Source: Erinaceus europaeus
Lineage: Eukaryota; Chordata; Mammalia; Eulipotyphla; Erinaceidae
Assembly: GCF_950295315.1 (NCBI RefSeq)
Contig: NC_080176.1
Span: 33,383,006 to 33,447,005 of the forward strand
DNA: 64,000 nucleotides
Direction: 5' to 3'
This document shows positions 1 to 11,942 of this stretch, one piece after another. The translations under genes were made by a program, and so were the position numbers. Numbering within the stretch: the first letter of the stretch is position 1; every line of letters begins with the position of its first letter. Below the pieces are notes generated by a model. The model ran no database searches, was not told the origin of the DNA, and was given only the letters and a program-made list of their open reading frames with translations.

Positions 1-166
1 CATCCTGTATTCAAGAAGCATAGGGATGACTAGAAGGGAAGAGAGTGAAACAATGAAGAGTGAATGGAGGTGAGATTTTCACATAGCTGTTAAGGATCCA
101 TGAGGCATATATCTTTCAGCAGTACTTTGAGTGAATCATCTTGTTCTTACTTTCAAGAGCTCAAGG

Positions 167-170
<4 letters not shown>

Positions 171-218
<48 letters not shown>

Positions 219-236
219 CACCACCACCACCACCAT
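171..236. repeat. (CT)n microsatellite followed by (CAC)n
   Basis: About 22 uninterrupted CT units are followed by a short CAC run. Apparent Ser/Leu- or Arg/Glu-rich reading frames through it are repeat artefacts. Confidence 0.95.
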
Positions 237-1510
237 CTTGTTTCGTGAAAAAAGGACTGTACACTACAAATAAAGTCCAACAAAGAAGTCTTCTACCACA
301 AAATGAGAAAGAGTACAAATCATGTAGTGAGTTTGAGGGAGGTGCCTGCTGCATTTCTCCATAGTAAGATATTGAGTGCATTCAACCCTTAAGTTATCAT
401 TTGAAGATGGGGCAGCCTAGTTCAAATAAATGAGCTGAGGGCTGCTGAATTCTATCATAGACAGATATTGGGTAGTTGAGGGAGCAGTGGTCATAGTGCA
501 ACCATGAACACTGTTTAGGCACCATGGAGAGATATGAAGTGAAATGGACAGCCTAAGGGAACTCTGGCCAAATGATTCCAGTCCAATTAGGGATGCCAGT
601 TTAACAATCAAACAGTAAAGGTTGAGTTGTCTTCTGCCTTTCAGTGCACAGACCTTTAAATCACGAAGGAGTTTATGAATCCTGTTTATGTAGAAACTCT
701 TTTTATAAGCTATTCAGAACAGGGGTAGGAGGGAAAAAATAGGGAGAGACAAATTCCCTTTGAATTTCCATTGCTTTCAGAGTCAGCAATTTAATGAGTC
801 ATACACTCCAAATCTTTGCTTTGTCTACACATTTTCATTTCAAAATACTAAAAAACACTTTGTTTGGAACATAGGCTATTTTTAACTCATATATCAATAG
901 GGTACATCCATTTGTCCCATATTAGAAAAAGCTTTCTTCTATTGGATTGTATTGAACAGCACCATCCTAGTAGGGTTGTTTACTTGCTTATAGCTTGTTG
1001 TAGCCACCTGGATTTCTTTCCATTCCATGAGAATTTTCTTCTAACTGGCCTGCTAGTGACCATCCATGAATCAGCTCCAGACTAGACCCAAAGAATATAC
1101 ATCTATAACTTAAGAAAGGAAAGAACATTTTTTTCAAGACCCCCACACCTTGCTTATTGATGCATTAGAGTCAAGATGGGCATTGAGTACTATATGTTCT
1201 CATGAGACTCTAGAAAGGAAGGAGAAGGAGGTCTCTGGAAGCATCAAGAGAAAGCCTGACCACACACTAGCAAAAAAAAAAAAAAAAGAGTGTGTGAGAT
1301 TCTTTAGGCTGACATAAGAGGCCAATGGAGAGGAAGGTTGGAACTTTGGAGCAGGGTTCCTATGTCTTCAGTCCTTATCCTCTGAACATGATCTCTGTCT
1401 ACTGTTGTGTTCCCTGCTTGCTGGATCTATACACTGCTTTGGTTAGATTAGCGAACTCTTCTCACTCTCATGGGGAAGATCTTTTAAACTCTCCAACACC
1501 CTTCAGTTGT
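237..1510. other. Unique AT-rich DNA, no gene recognised
   Basis: I find no exon-like open frame, SINE or L1 homology here. Only short unrelated open frames and an A-run near 1272-1287 are visible. Confidence 0.6.
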
Positions 1511-1589
1511 GGGTGTGGTGGTGGTGGTGGTAGTGGTGGTGGTGGTGGTGGTGGTGGTGGTGGTGGTGGTGGTGGTGGTGTGTGTGTGT
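1511..1589. repeat. (GGT)n microsatellite with (TG)n end
   Basis: About 23 GGT/TGG units with one interruption run into five TG units. The apparent poly-Gly/Cys reading frame is simply the repeat. Confidence 0.95.
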
Positions 1590-1639
1590 ATTCTAAAATT
1601 ATAGGATATTGTAAATCAATGTTAAATCTATAAATCCCT

Positions 1640-2655
1640 TAATTTAAATAAAAGTTCCAACTGAGCACCTCAGTAATAAATATCTTACTAACCCTTATAG
1701 GAGAGTTAACCAATTTCAAGAAAGGCTTACAAAAATTGGCATCTCAAGGAACTGGAGCCCGTTCCACAACTTCTGATTCTTTTGGCCTGGACATCCTCCC
1801 TTTGATCAGGAGTGGAAAAAGTGAGCTGGAGTTAACACCATACTAATTCCCAGCTGATGCTGCCTGTGAAAACTGGCAACTATTTGACTGAATTCTTTTC
1901 ACATAGATAGTGAGGTGTAGGCAGAAAGAGAAAAATCACTTTCTTGGGTTTTCTAGATCCTTCCTGTCTATCTGGCCATCCTTAGGTTGTCTGAGATAAC
2001 CTTCCACAGCACTTCATGAAGTCTTCATGGTGAGTTTCTCTTTTCCTTTTGGAGAACTCTGCTGAAATACTATTACTTCATATCCAAAAATTGTACTAGG
2101 AGACATAAAAGTGACCTGGTGTGGGTATATAAGACAGGAAGTAACTCCACCCTACTTTACAATTTTGCCCGCCCTGCTCATACAAGGCAGAACCATCTGG
2201 AACATGACCTAAATGATAGGGTAAGGGGAGCCCCTTTCTGGGCTTGTGGACTCACCCTAATACTCAGGTTAGGTTTTAACTGAAGAAGGTTCCCAGCAAA
2301 GGACAGGGAGTCAATGTTGCCTGAATGACTTCTCTGCTGAAGATGGATGTGAGAGCACTGATGGTCTGTGTTCCCATTCCCTCTAACACCCTGGTGCAGA
2401 GCTCATGGTGATGAACTCCCTCCCACAGCTCTGTCTCCTCACTCTTCATTTTAGTTGTCTCTGTGCCCAATGCACAATGCCATTTTTGAACAACTTGTAA
2501 GTATGGCTCCAAGGAAGGAGTAAGCAGAAGTGTTAATGTGTGCTATGTGAGGATGTGAGCGTGAGGTAGGATGAAACAAGAAAGTAAACCTAATAACACT
2601 CAGTTTTGTGGGCCAGAAAAAGCTCATAGTCTCTCTAACAGATCCCTCTCTATAT
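1640..2655. other. Unique DNA, no gene recognised
   Basis: No repeat family or coding exon is recognised. The open frame on the minus strand at 2276-2512 has no family features I know. Confidence 0.5.
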
Positions 2656-2659
2656 CATC

Positions 2660-3592
2660 ATTGATCATCTCCATCAGGAACAACATCACAAACCTTCTTG
2701 TGGGTCTTACCCTCAATGTAGAACAAAAGTGGTAGAAATTGTCCCATCCTCTGAAGGAAGGCTGGGTCAACATACTCCGCCACTTGAGGAAGACTGGTGC
2801 AGCCTAGAATGTTCCTAGTTATGACCATGGAGTTCAGACTGGCAGGGATGCAGAGGTACAGGCTACTGTGATAAGCATGACTAGACATGGATCCTAGGTC
2901 AGATCAGTGGAGTTTATAGTTAGCAGTATTTATATATTTTTCCCCTATTTGGGAGCTACTTTCTGCCTTGATATAATTCTGTAGTCCTATTCTGTAGTCC
3001 TGACACCATCTTCCTAGACAATACTTTTCAGCCTACCTGCATGTTAGCTGTTGGGCTCAGGTAAAAATTAGTAATGTCATAGGCTCCTTGGAATATACCT
3101 AAAATAGACTTCCTAGCTTCTTCCAAAATGAAGACCCCAAATCTCATCTGCTATATTATTACCTCTAGGTTCCTGATTATTAAACAGTTTGTTCTGCTTT
3201 ATCTTAATGCTCTTTCAGCCACCAAGTTGCAGATGCTACCGTGATACCAACCAGACTTCCCTGGGCAGATGACCTCACCAATGTGTACGGAATGCCACTT
3301 CTCCAGGGCCTTTACCCCACAAGGGAAAGATAGAAACAGGCTGGGGGTATGGATCAACCTGCCTATGTCCAAAGGAGAAGCAATCACAGATGCCAGATGT
3401 CCCACCTTCTGCACCCCATTAAAGATCCTCCCAAAAGGATAAAGAATAGGGAAGCTTCCAATGGGAGGGATGTGATATGAAACTCTGGTGGTGGGAACTG
3501 TGTGGAATTGTACCCCTCTTAACCCACAGTCATGCCAATCATTACTAAATTACTACTAACAATAATAATAATTAAACACCATTTAAAAAAGC
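2660..3592 (+). mobile_element. L1 3' UTR/3' end fragment (long-UTR subfamily)
   Basis: The sequence aligns by eye over ~900 bp with 29030-29938. It shares its last ~350 bp with the 3' end of the complete L1 tail at 16660-17020: 'agagaagcaatcacaga', the conserved 'tctggtggtgggaactgtgtgga' region and 'cattactaaat'. It is 5'-truncated, contains no ORF2 and ends in an (aat)n/A-rich tail. The upstream UTR differs from that of the 13671 element, so it marks another L1 subfamily. Confidence 0.75.
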
Positions 3593-3712
3593 GTTCATGG
3601 TCTCACACAAGGGGACACCTATGGCTTGGGAAAAAAACCTGACTGAATGTACTTCATATATTTCTGGCCCCAGAGACAGATAAAAGTTAAAGAGCCTAGT
3701 TTGTGTCCATGG

Positions 3713-3950
3713 GGCTAGAGATATTGCTCACTAGGGAGAGGATGTGTCTTGCTATTTATGTGGCCCAGATTCAAGCCCTGACACCACATGGGAGCACCAC
3801 AACAGCAGAGATAGTTATAACATCTCTTAATCTTTCTGCTTCTCTACCTGAATGAAAAAATGACTTAGACTGGTGAAATTGCAAAAGTCCCAGTCTCTGT
3901 TGTTGTTGTCATCATCATTATCAGTATATCTTGCCTAATTTATGTGATAA
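3713..3950 (+). mobile_element. tRNA-derived SINE, short type (degenerate)
   Basis: It starts 'ggggctagagatattgctcac'. A B-box-like 'gattcaagccc' and a CT-rich body follow, then a (tgt)n/(cat)n tail. It is related to the copies at 7981 and 32640. Confidence 0.6.
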
Positions 3951-3971
3951 GAGTTCTGAACCCTGACCCTA

Positions 3972-4190
3972 AGGCAGGTATATACATTGCTATATGTGTG
4001 AGGGTCTGGCTTCAAGCCCCCAGACTCCACCTGCAGAGGAGAAGTATCATGAGCAGTGGAATAATGCTATAGGTTTCTCTCTATGTGTCTTTCTCTGTCT
4101 CTATCTTACTCTTTCCCTTATCCTTTATCAAAAAAAGAAATAAAATGGGGGTGGGGAATGGCCACTGGCAAATGGAGTCAGGTAGACACA
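3972..4190 (+). mobile_element. tRNA-derived SINE, degenerate
   Basis: It shows 'ggcttcaagccccc', a 'ctccacctgcagagga' core, a CT-rich body and the 'ggccactgg' end typical of the local SINE family. The 5' end is decayed. Confidence 0.55.
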
Positions 4191-4761
4191 GAGACCTAGT
4201 CCAGTGGAAAAATACATGAGTAAATTCTGGTCCCCAAATTCCAATGCCACAAAAAAATGGGGAAAATATTTTTAATGTGAGAATATGTTAAGAATAAAGG
4301 GCACTTTGGGCTTCTTATTTTGCTGTGTAATATCTTCACATCCACCAGCACACAACTGTCCCTTTTCTCTGATGCATCAGCCACCTTGGCCAATGACCAT
4401 AGTCCCCACAGGACAAGCAATCAGGTTTCTCTTCCCTGTTTTCTCTACCCTTGCCTCAACAAGTGCCCCATATTCTAGCAGTTGTCCCAGCCTCAGGAAA
4501 GGCCACTCAGCAGTTTCACCCTTGCACAGAACAATATGAGATACCTCTCCTGGACAGAGTATGCTAGGTGGAGAGGCCAGCCCAGGTCACCTTCTGACCC
4601 TTGGCCAGCCTTTTTGAAGCAGTACTTTGACTCAACTCTGACCTTCAGCAGACATCATTTACTGCTTCATTCTTCCATATAGTAAGGACTCATCCTGCAG
4701 GTGAGCATGTCCTTGACCAAGAGTCAACTCCTACTTTAAATTTTTAAGAAAATAAGTTGTT

Positions 4762-5194
4762 GGGGGCTGGGTGGTAGTAGCGCAGCAGGTTAAGCACACA
4801 CTGCGTGAAGCACAAGGACCGGGGTAAGGATCTCGGTTTGAGCCCCCAGCTCCCCACCTGCAGGGAAGTCGCTTCACAAGTGGTGAAGCAGGTCTGCAGA
4901 TGTCTATCTTTCACTCCTCTTTCTGTCTTCCCCTCCTCTCTCGATTTTTCTCTGTCCTATCCAACAATAATGACAGCAATAACAGCAATAATAATAACAG
5001 CAACAGATAAACAACAATGACAACAAAAGGGGGAAAATAGCCTCCAGGAGCAATGGATTCGTAGTGCAGGCACCAAGCCCCAGCAATAACCCTGGAGACA
5101 GAAAAGAAGAAAGAGAAAAAGAAAGAAAGAAAGGAAGGAAGGAAGGAAGGAAGGAAGAAAAGAAAAGAAAAGAAAAGAAAAGCTCTAAAAAAAT
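4762..5194 (+). mobile_element. ERI-type SINE with 13-bp TSD and GAAA tail
   Basis: This is a complete tRNA-derived SINE. It has the A-box region 'tagtagcgcagcagg', B-box-like 'ggtttgagccc', the core 'ccccacctgcaggga', the 'gtcctatccaacaata' body and a long GAAA/GGAA tail. Perfect TSD 'aaaataagttgtt' lies at 4749-4761 and 5195-5207. It ends with an extra ~100-bp module ('gcaggcaccaagccccagcaataaccctgg') that other copies lack. Confidence 0.9.
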
Positions 5195-5407
5195 AAAATA
5201 AGTTGTTATAGAGAGTTCTGGATAGAGTCTAACAACACCCTAGGTTTGACCTGAAGTCTAGTCTCCAAGCTCCTGGAAGAAATCACTGAAAATCAGATGC
5301 TACATCAAAATTGCCCCTTCTGTTCCCTGAACTCCTGCATCCCACCACAAGTGTGGCCACCCAGGGTGGGCTAGTGATCTCTTTCTAACACTTCAAGGAG
5401 ACCATTT

Positions 5408-5790
5408 CAGAGCATCCCCATTTACAAGATGTCATCCTGACTTGCCTGGGAAGATGACCTAATCAATGTGTCCTGGAACCTCACCTCCCCAGGCCCCTAT
5501 CCCATCAGGGAAAGATAGAAACAGTCTGGGGATGTGGATCAATCTGCCAATGCCCATGTCCAGCAGAGAAGCAGTTACAGAAGCCAGATGTTCCATCTTC
5601 TGCATTCCATAAAGAATTTGGTCCATACTCCCAGAGGGATAAATAATGGGAAACCTTCCAATGTAAAGGATTGGACACAGAACTCTGGTGTTGGGAACTG
5701 TATGGAACTGTACCCCTGTTTATCTTACAATCTTGTCAATCATTATTAAATCACTAACAAACATAAATAATTCATTTGAAGAAGAGAAAA
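5408..5790 (+). mobile_element. L1 3' end, ~360 bp
   Basis: This is the terminal L1 3' UTR module ('gtgtcctggaacctcacctcc' through 'aatcattattaaatcac'), 5'-truncated. It is the same module as at 3240-3590, 62600-62940 and others. Confidence 0.75.
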
Positions 5791-5821
5791 ATACTAAAGA
5801 GAAAAAGAAAAAAACAAGTTC

Positions 5822-5962
5822 TAGTTATGGGGGAGACAGCATAATGGTTCTGCAAAAAGACTTTCAAGCCTGAGATACCACAGGTCCCAGGTTCAATCCC
5901 CTGCACCACTATAAGCCAGAGCTGAGCAGTGCGCTAGTAAAATAAATAAAAAAGTAAATAAA
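5822..5962 (+). mobile_element. SINE, short C type
   Basis: It carries 'ggggagacagcataatggttc', B-box-like 'ggttcaatcccc', 'cactataagccagagctgagcagtg' in part, and an (aaat)n tail. Short 'aaacaagtt' repeats flank it at about 5812 and 5962. Confidence 0.75.
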
Positions 5963-6279
5963 ACAAGTTTTGAATTCAGGAGCCCTGGGTAGGAAAATGG
6001 GTTTTACCACTGCCTGCATGATCTGATGAGAATTATTAAAATTCACCTTACTTTTCTCCTATAAAACAGAGTTAGTAGCTTCCCTATGGGGCTACTGTAA
6101 GGACTAACAAATAATTTCCATAGTATGGAATTATACCCCTGTTGACATGTAATTTAGTAAATTGATATTAAGTCACTAATCAAATTAAACATACAAATAA
6201 AAAAACAAATATTTCCATAAATTCTATCTATACCTGCTAGGTTTTCTTTTCTTCCTTCTCTCTTTCTTTTGCTTTTTTC

Positions 6280-6357
6280 TCTTTCTTTCTTTTTTTTTTG
6301 TGGCACATCAGGTTTTTGTGCCTGCATGATCCCACTGCTCTCAGAAGACTTTATTTT

Positions 6358-6403
<46 letters not shown>

Positions 6404-6515
6404 CCACAGTACCTGCCATGCACGATGCTCTTGTGTGGCACTGAGGGTTCAAACGTAGGTCCTCACACATGACAAAGTATGTGCTTCACTGGGTGAACTA
6501 TCTCCTGACTCTGCT
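6280..6515 (-). mobile_element. SINE, short C type with (GA)n
   Basis: The reverse complement reads as a short-type SINE with B-box-like 'gtttgaaccc'. It has a long (CT)n stretch ((GA)n at 6361-6394) and a T-run at 6291-6299 as its reversed A-tail. Confidence 0.65.
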
Positions 6516-6519
6516 GATT

Positions 6520-7648
6520 TTTCTAATGACAAGAGCACCCTCACACCCCTGCCAAGCAAGTAGTTGCTGATGAAATCAGTTTCCAAATCTGTACCCTTGT
6601 CCCATTCACAAGTTGCCAATAGAATCCATGGCACTTGGCAGGTCCCCAGAAGCACAGTAACATCCCGGGCCCAGCTGAATCATGCATCTTCTATGCCCCC
6701 AACCTGACCCCTCTGCCCCAGATGACCTGTCCAAGGAATCCCCCCACAAGGGAACACTCAGCACGGGCTCACAGCCCCACACCACCCCCTACCTTCAGGC
6801 TGAACACAACCAAGTCCTGAGCAAACACTGGAGAAAGCGTGTTTCTCCAAAGGGTTTGGGGGGAGACTTGCCAAGTGGGGAAGTCGGGGGCCTGGCTCCT
6901 CGGCGGCTCCTCTCCCCCTTGGGGGTCTCCTCTGTCCCCCTTTTCCTCATTCTCAGGCTTTCCTGCTCCAGGTTGCTCAGGCAGTCGCATCGGGGGTCCA
7001 GGGCGAAGTTCTCTGAGAGATTTGTGAACACATCGAGGGACCGTCAGCCGAAACACTGAGACTCTGCAAGGAGTTGACAGAAACTTACTGCCTGGATTAC
7101 CTACCCAAAGTCAGTTGCCTAAATAATTCACAGCCTGTGCTTAAACAAGACAATGGGAGAAATACAATCCTGGCCCAAGAAATATAATTACAGTTGTCAC
7201 AGATGTTTAGTTATTAATAAGGTCTCAATGTCACCAGAGGGTATTATACAACAAACCAATAATGTGCTCCAGGAGCCAACCTTAACATTTGTGGGGACTT
7301 TCCATTCACACTCCCCTGGGCTTTGCTGGAGTCTGAGCACTATGGAGCGAGCTCGAGCAGCCAGCCTGATTGCTACTTGCAGGAAAGCCCAGCACCTTGC
7401 CAGCAAAATTTGTTTCTTTGCTTTTGACATCAACAGAGCTGCTGAAACCAAGCAGTGGGTGGAGTGAGTGAGATCTAGCCATCTGACGGAGGGGATTCTC
7501 GCTAAACCTCCCAAGCGGTGGCACTGCTCACATAATCCAAAGTCATCCCACCTTTCTCAGACAGAAAGCATCCAAGACTGGTGTCTCTTCTCCAGACTTG
7601 CTTCCCATTTGGGGTCTCAGGTTCCTGTGCCATCACCAAAGGGTGGCT

Positions 7649-7651
<3 letters not shown>
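6520..7651. other. Unique, partly GC-rich DNA; weak exon-like segment
   Basis: No repeat is recognised. The interval 6790-7060 is GC-rich. On the minus strand it has an open frame at 7031-6795 starting from a GTG, so possibly an internal exon fragment, with phrases such as VFTNLSENF and DPRCDCLSNLEQ. It does not look repeat-derived. I do not recognise a gene, and an in-frame stop lies just upstream. Confidence 0.3.

Positions 7652-7699
<48 letters not shown>
7652..7699. repeat. (CT)24 microsatellite
   Basis: A perfect dinucleotide run. Confidence 0.95.
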
Positions 7700-7703
<4 letters not shown>

Positions 7704-7980
7704 TATCAAATATCTGCTTAACCTCTATAAGATGCATCCCTGAGCAGCCATCCCTGAACTGCCCTCTCCTCTAGCTGTGTAGAGACATCCCCTCATGAAG
7801 CTCCTTCTGCTGGGGTCCATTGTCTCTCTTCTTTCTCTGCATTCTAACTTGGCACAATGAGCCATCCAGGCAGGGACCATCTTTAACTAATCGGTACTTA
7901 GTAAAAGTGTATTGGCTAACATTTAATCAATGTCAGTTCTTTTTGGTTCCATATTGGGGTTTAAAAACACAACAAAACAA

Positions 7981-8165
7981 GGGCTGGCAAGACAGCTCAT
8001 CTGAATAATGTGTTGGCTTATTCATGACTCAGGTTCATGTCCAGGTCCCACCAAACTAGAAGAAGATTCTGTGCTATGGTGTTTCCCCCTCTCTCTGTGT
8101 GTGTCTGTTTGTCTCTCTCTATCTGAAAAAGCTGGCTCAGAGTGGTTAAAATGCAGGCTGCTTAA
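7981..8165 (+). mobile_element. SINE, short type
   Basis: 'gggctggcaagacagctcatc', a B-box-like 'ggttcatgtcc', and a CT/GT-rich body ending in 'atctgaaaaagctggctcagagtgg' match the copies at 3713 and 32640. Confidence 0.6.
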
Positions 8166-8449
8166 ATGGAAGGTGTAGGTGATGGGAGAGTCTGCTGACA
8201 GAACCTGAATACAACAGGGACAGTGGCTTCTCCCTACAGCAGACCCCTCACTACCAGGCTCCTGCACAGCCCACCCTGGAAAAAGGAACCAGATCTACTG
8301 AGTGTCTTGATTCTCACGAGGGGGGCATTTCTATACCTTAGAAATGTTATGCTATAGAAGTCAAACCACTGGAAACACAACTCAGAAAATGACTTTGGGA
8401 AGTGTGAAGTTTTGCAGAGGTGCCTGTGACTGTCATCATTAAGATTCTA

Positions 8450-8735
8450 AGTCTGTAGCTGGCCCACTACAACATGTGCCAGGGACAGTTTTGAGCCCCA
8501 GCACCACAAGGGAACACAGTGTCCCTGAGGAACACTGGCACTGTGGCTTCTCTCCCATCTATCCACTGAAAATCAAAATTAAAAAATTGGTCTGAGAGCA
8601 GTGGATGTACAAACTATGAGACCTCAGTGCTGAAAAAGAGAAAGTGAGAGAAGGAGAGAGAGAGATAAGAAATAAATAAAGAAAGAAAGATAGAAAGAAA
8701 GAAAGAAGAGAAGAAAGGAAGAAAGAAAGAATTTC
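8450..8735 (+). mobile_element. Degenerate SINE fragments with GAAA repeats
   Basis: It contains 'tgagccccagcaccacaagggaac' and 'ctggcactgtggcttctctc', which match the short SINE body. A purine-rich GAAA/GAGA tail follows (8636-8735). Confidence 0.45.
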
Positions 8736-8739
8736 TGCA

Positions 8740-9152
8740 CACATGGCTCATCGACTCTCAATCCCTTCCAAGATCTACTGAGACAGGTTTGTTCCTGAGC
8801 ATAATGCATGTCAATTGCTGACATCAATGAATTACAAAAAAAAAAAAAAAACCTGGGAATTTTGTATAATTTCTACCTTGTCCAGAAACCCCAATGACCT
8901 AGGTCAGGGCTAGACCATATGGGGCCTGAAGGCTCCTTATCTGTGAGATCTCTGTTTCTCTGAATGTTGTGACATGGATTGGGCTCTACTCCCAAAAGAC
9001 TTTAACCCATGTGATTGAATTGGAACATCTCCAGGGGTTGAAACCACAGGGACACCCCACCTATGGATAGAAACCTTCTCAGAGATAGAAGTCTTGACTC
9101 ACCAAAGAAGATAGATACAATCATCATCTGCCTTGGTGGTTCTCTCTATCTA

Positions 9153-9184
<32 letters not shown>

Positions 9185-10150
9185 TCTCCAATTACCCACA
9201 AAGGCCATGAATACAATACATATATCCTTGTGATCACTTCCAGTTTTGATATTCTGTTTAAAAAGAGAAGCAAGTTTCTCATTAGGTCACTGAAGCAAAA
9301 AATACAAGGAAAAGTGACATTTTATTTTCAGAAATGCTTTTAGTTGCCATGACAGTTCCAGAACCATGGGAGCTGTGGTTAGTAGCAAATGCAGGTTTCC
9401 AAGAGAGTAATTAGTTGTCCCTGTACAAGATTTCCAAAGATGTGGAGGCCCCTCCTTCATCAGCTTCCTCCAGGTAGAGTGGTCACCTGGGCAGGGTTGC
9501 TCCCTGTGGCTGGTCTGGCTTTCACAATGGTGCTAGGACCTGCTGGATGCTCTCAGCCAGGATGTTCTGGCTGGTGGCAACAGGGCTTTAGAACCCAATC
9601 CACTTAGTGGCTTGGAGCCTGATTAGAGCTCAATAGGAGCACAGCACTGCTCCTGTCATCCAGATGGCCTCTGGTGCCCTTCTCTGTAGCACTCACAATG
9701 AACCAGATAAACCCACATTTGGGGAGCTGGGCCTACTAACCAGAAAGGGGGGTTGTCTGGTCAGCAGCTGTCACACAATGACATGCCTCTCTGGCCTGAC
9801 ACTGTGGGGACTGATCACCCACAGCCAACCAATGGGTCATCTTGAGTTGGTGTCTGTGAAGGAGACAGACCTGGTCTCTCTATCTCACTGGGATGGTCTC
9901 AAAGGCATCAGTTGTGCAGGTACCTGCCAGGTCCTTAGTGCTCTCATGTGCCTCATAATCCACAGTGAATACCCACTGGAAAGGACTCTGTCCCTACATA
10001 AATGGTTACTTCATTTTCTGGTGCAATGCCTAAAGGCATTTAATTTCCAGAGTTTCTCCTTCAAATTATTTGCCAGTTGCTTGTATTGTCAATATCTGAA
10101 ACATTGTCCAGGAGCTGTTTTACTAGCCCAAGTTTGATGGTAGAGATGGT
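8740..10150. other. Mostly unique DNA; possible decayed minus-strand pseudogene
   Basis: A (TATC)n microsatellite sits at 9147-9188. On the minus strand, 10135 to 9320 reads as protein-like stretches in more than one frame, e.g. LVKQLLDNVSDIDNTSNW, then VDYEAHESTKDLAGTC. It ends close to an AATAAA (minus strand, ~9325). That pattern suggests an old processed pseudogene, but I cannot name the parent and no TSD or poly(A) is clear. Confidence 0.25.
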
Positions 10151-10151
10151 G

Positions 10152-10153
<2 letters not shown>

Positions 10154-10212
<59 letters not shown>
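10154..10212. repeat. (GT)29 microsatellite
   Basis: A perfect alternating purine-pyrimidine run of nearly 60 bp. Confidence 0.97.
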
Positions 10213-10540
10213 TTGCCACCAGAGTTATTGCTGGGGCTTGCCGCCACAATGATTCCAGCTACCCTTCTTATGGCCACTCTTTCTTCCTATCTCACTCTCT
10301 CTGCCTCTCCTTCTTCCCTTCCTTCCTGCCTCCCTCCCTCTTCTTCCTTGCTCTCTCTCTCCCCCCCTTCTTTCTGCCTGATTGATGTTGAGAGAGAAAA
10401 GGAGAGAGACAGAGAGGAGAGTCATCTGTAGCACTGCTCCTAAAGCTTCACCCCCACAGGTGAACCAAGGATGTGAACCTGGGTCCTCCCACATGGTAAC
10501 ATGTGTACTCTACCAGATGAGTCACCAGCCAGCTCCAAGC
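10213..10540 (-). mobile_element. ERI-type SINE with pyrimidine-rich tail
   Basis: The reverse complement gives 'ggagctggctggtgactcatc', B-box 'ggttcacatcc' and 'cacctgtgggggtgaagctt', then a CT-rich body. It ends in the '(c)ccagcaataactctgg' module. The (GT)n abuts its 3' side. Confidence 0.75.
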
Positions 10541-10544
10541 CCAA

Positions 10545-11120
10545 GTTAGAGCTTTGGGCTAGTTTCTGAGCCTATTCTAAGTCCTTTTCAATGTTTTATT
10601 TCAACAAATGACTACACCACATTCCTCAAGCACAGCAAATATTCTCTGGGTACTAGACACCCAGTGTTAGGCACACAGTTCAAATCCTGGCTAGGCTACT
10701 CATGAATTGTATGATCTTGGACAGTTACATTCTCTGTATTTCAATCCTTTTGTCTATAAATGAGATAAAAGACTTTAGGGCTATTGTAAAATGCTTGGCA
10801 TAGAGTTAGCACTACAGGTGAGCACTATAAGTATTTACTCCTTCCATTGGCTCCTACTGAGCTGTGACTGTGTTGGAGTAAACCCAGAGTGAGATGGGTG
10901 GGAGGCTGGGGGTACAGAATGGATCCATGACAGATACAACCTCACAAATCTCAGACTCAATCTAGAGTCATAGAAATAAACACACCTGCAGAGAAGGAGG
11001 TGGCTCACTCCTTCAGTTCCAAAAGTCAGTTTGTCCTTGAGAATACCCAAGAGGGAAGACTTTGGTTCTCCCTTTAAATGCAAAAAAAGGATGTAGTTGG
11101 ACCAGGGAAACATCAATTTA
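10545..11120. other. Unique DNA, nothing recognised
   Basis: No repeat or exon is recognised. Confidence 0.5.
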
Positions 11121-11122
11121 TG

Positions 11123-11400
11123 CAACATACTCTCATGCCTAAGACTTAGAGGTCAAGCCTCTGCACCACAAGCCAGAGCTGAGCACTGCTCTGGAGAAAA
11201 ATCCTTAATGGCACCAGCAAGCTAGATCACCTAGGAGTCTGCTTTGCCGTGTGCAAAAGCCACATTTAGGCACAGTGGGGGAATCTTTGGTGTTGTGACT
11301 GTCTTTCTCTCTATGCCTTTATCTCTTTCTTCTCAGAAAACGTTAGCCTTAGAGTGTGGCGGACCCAACAATGACAAAAACTCGAATGAATAGAAGGAGA
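11123..11400 (+). mobile_element. Two decayed short SINE fragments
   Basis: 'ctctgcaccacaagccagagctgagcac' (about 11158-11185) is a short-type SINE 3' half. A second fragment from ~11212 has 'gctagatcacctaggagtctgc' and a CT-rich body. Confidence 0.45.
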
Positions 11401-11414
11401 GAGAGAGAGAGTAT

Positions 11415-11745
11415 GGACCCAGAAGGGCACACACATCACTGCATGGAGGGCCTGGGTTCAACCCACTGGTTCCCCCGAGGGGAAAGCTTCATGAATGATG
11501 ATGCACTGTTATAGGTGTCTCTCTTTATCTATTTCTCACCCTCCCTCTCTCTCCTCCTCTACTATCTGAATATAAGGGAAAGAAAGAGGGAGAAAATGAG
11601 AGAGGGAGAGGGGAAAAAAGGGAGAAAAAAAGGCCACTGGGAGTAGTGGAGTCATCATATAGGCACCAAGCTCCAGTAATAACCCCAGATGGTCAAAAAG
11701 AAAAAGAAAGAAAGAAAGAAAGAAAAGAAAGAGAGAGAGAGAGAA
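11415..11745 (+). mobile_element. ERI-type SINE, degenerate
   Basis: B-box-like 'ggttcaaccc' and 'ggggaaagcttcatgaatgatg' are followed by a CT-rich body, the 'ggccactgggagtagtgga...gcaccaagctccagtaataacccc' module and a GAAA tail. Confidence 0.7.
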
Positions 11746-11856
11746 ATGGAAAACTATCATGACAGAAAGACTAAGGAGAAACATTAAGTGAAATATAGGA
11801 TCCTGAATGGGAATCCTAGAACTTCATAAATGGTAAAGTAGTACTACAAGTGCCTT

Positions 11857-11860
<4 letters not shown>

Positions 11861-11892
<32 letters not shown>

Positions 11893-11942
11893 CCTCCCCC
11901 CTTCCCCTCTCCTCCCTCTCCCTCTCCCTCTCCCTCTCCCTC

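Noticed and set aside
1325..1633. ORF with a poly-glycine stretch
   Set aside because: The glycine run is the GGT microsatellite; the rest has no coding character.
4779..4900. Functional tRNA genes with A and B boxes
   Set aside because: All such boxes occur in SINE heads followed by the common SINE body and tail; no complete cloverleaf is present.
9147..9188. CRISPR-like or regulatory tandem array
   Set aside because: It is a plain (TATC)n microsatellite, and the genome is mammalian.
10061..10385. Cys-Val and His-Thr repeat ORFs
   Set aside because: They are translations of the (GT)n run.
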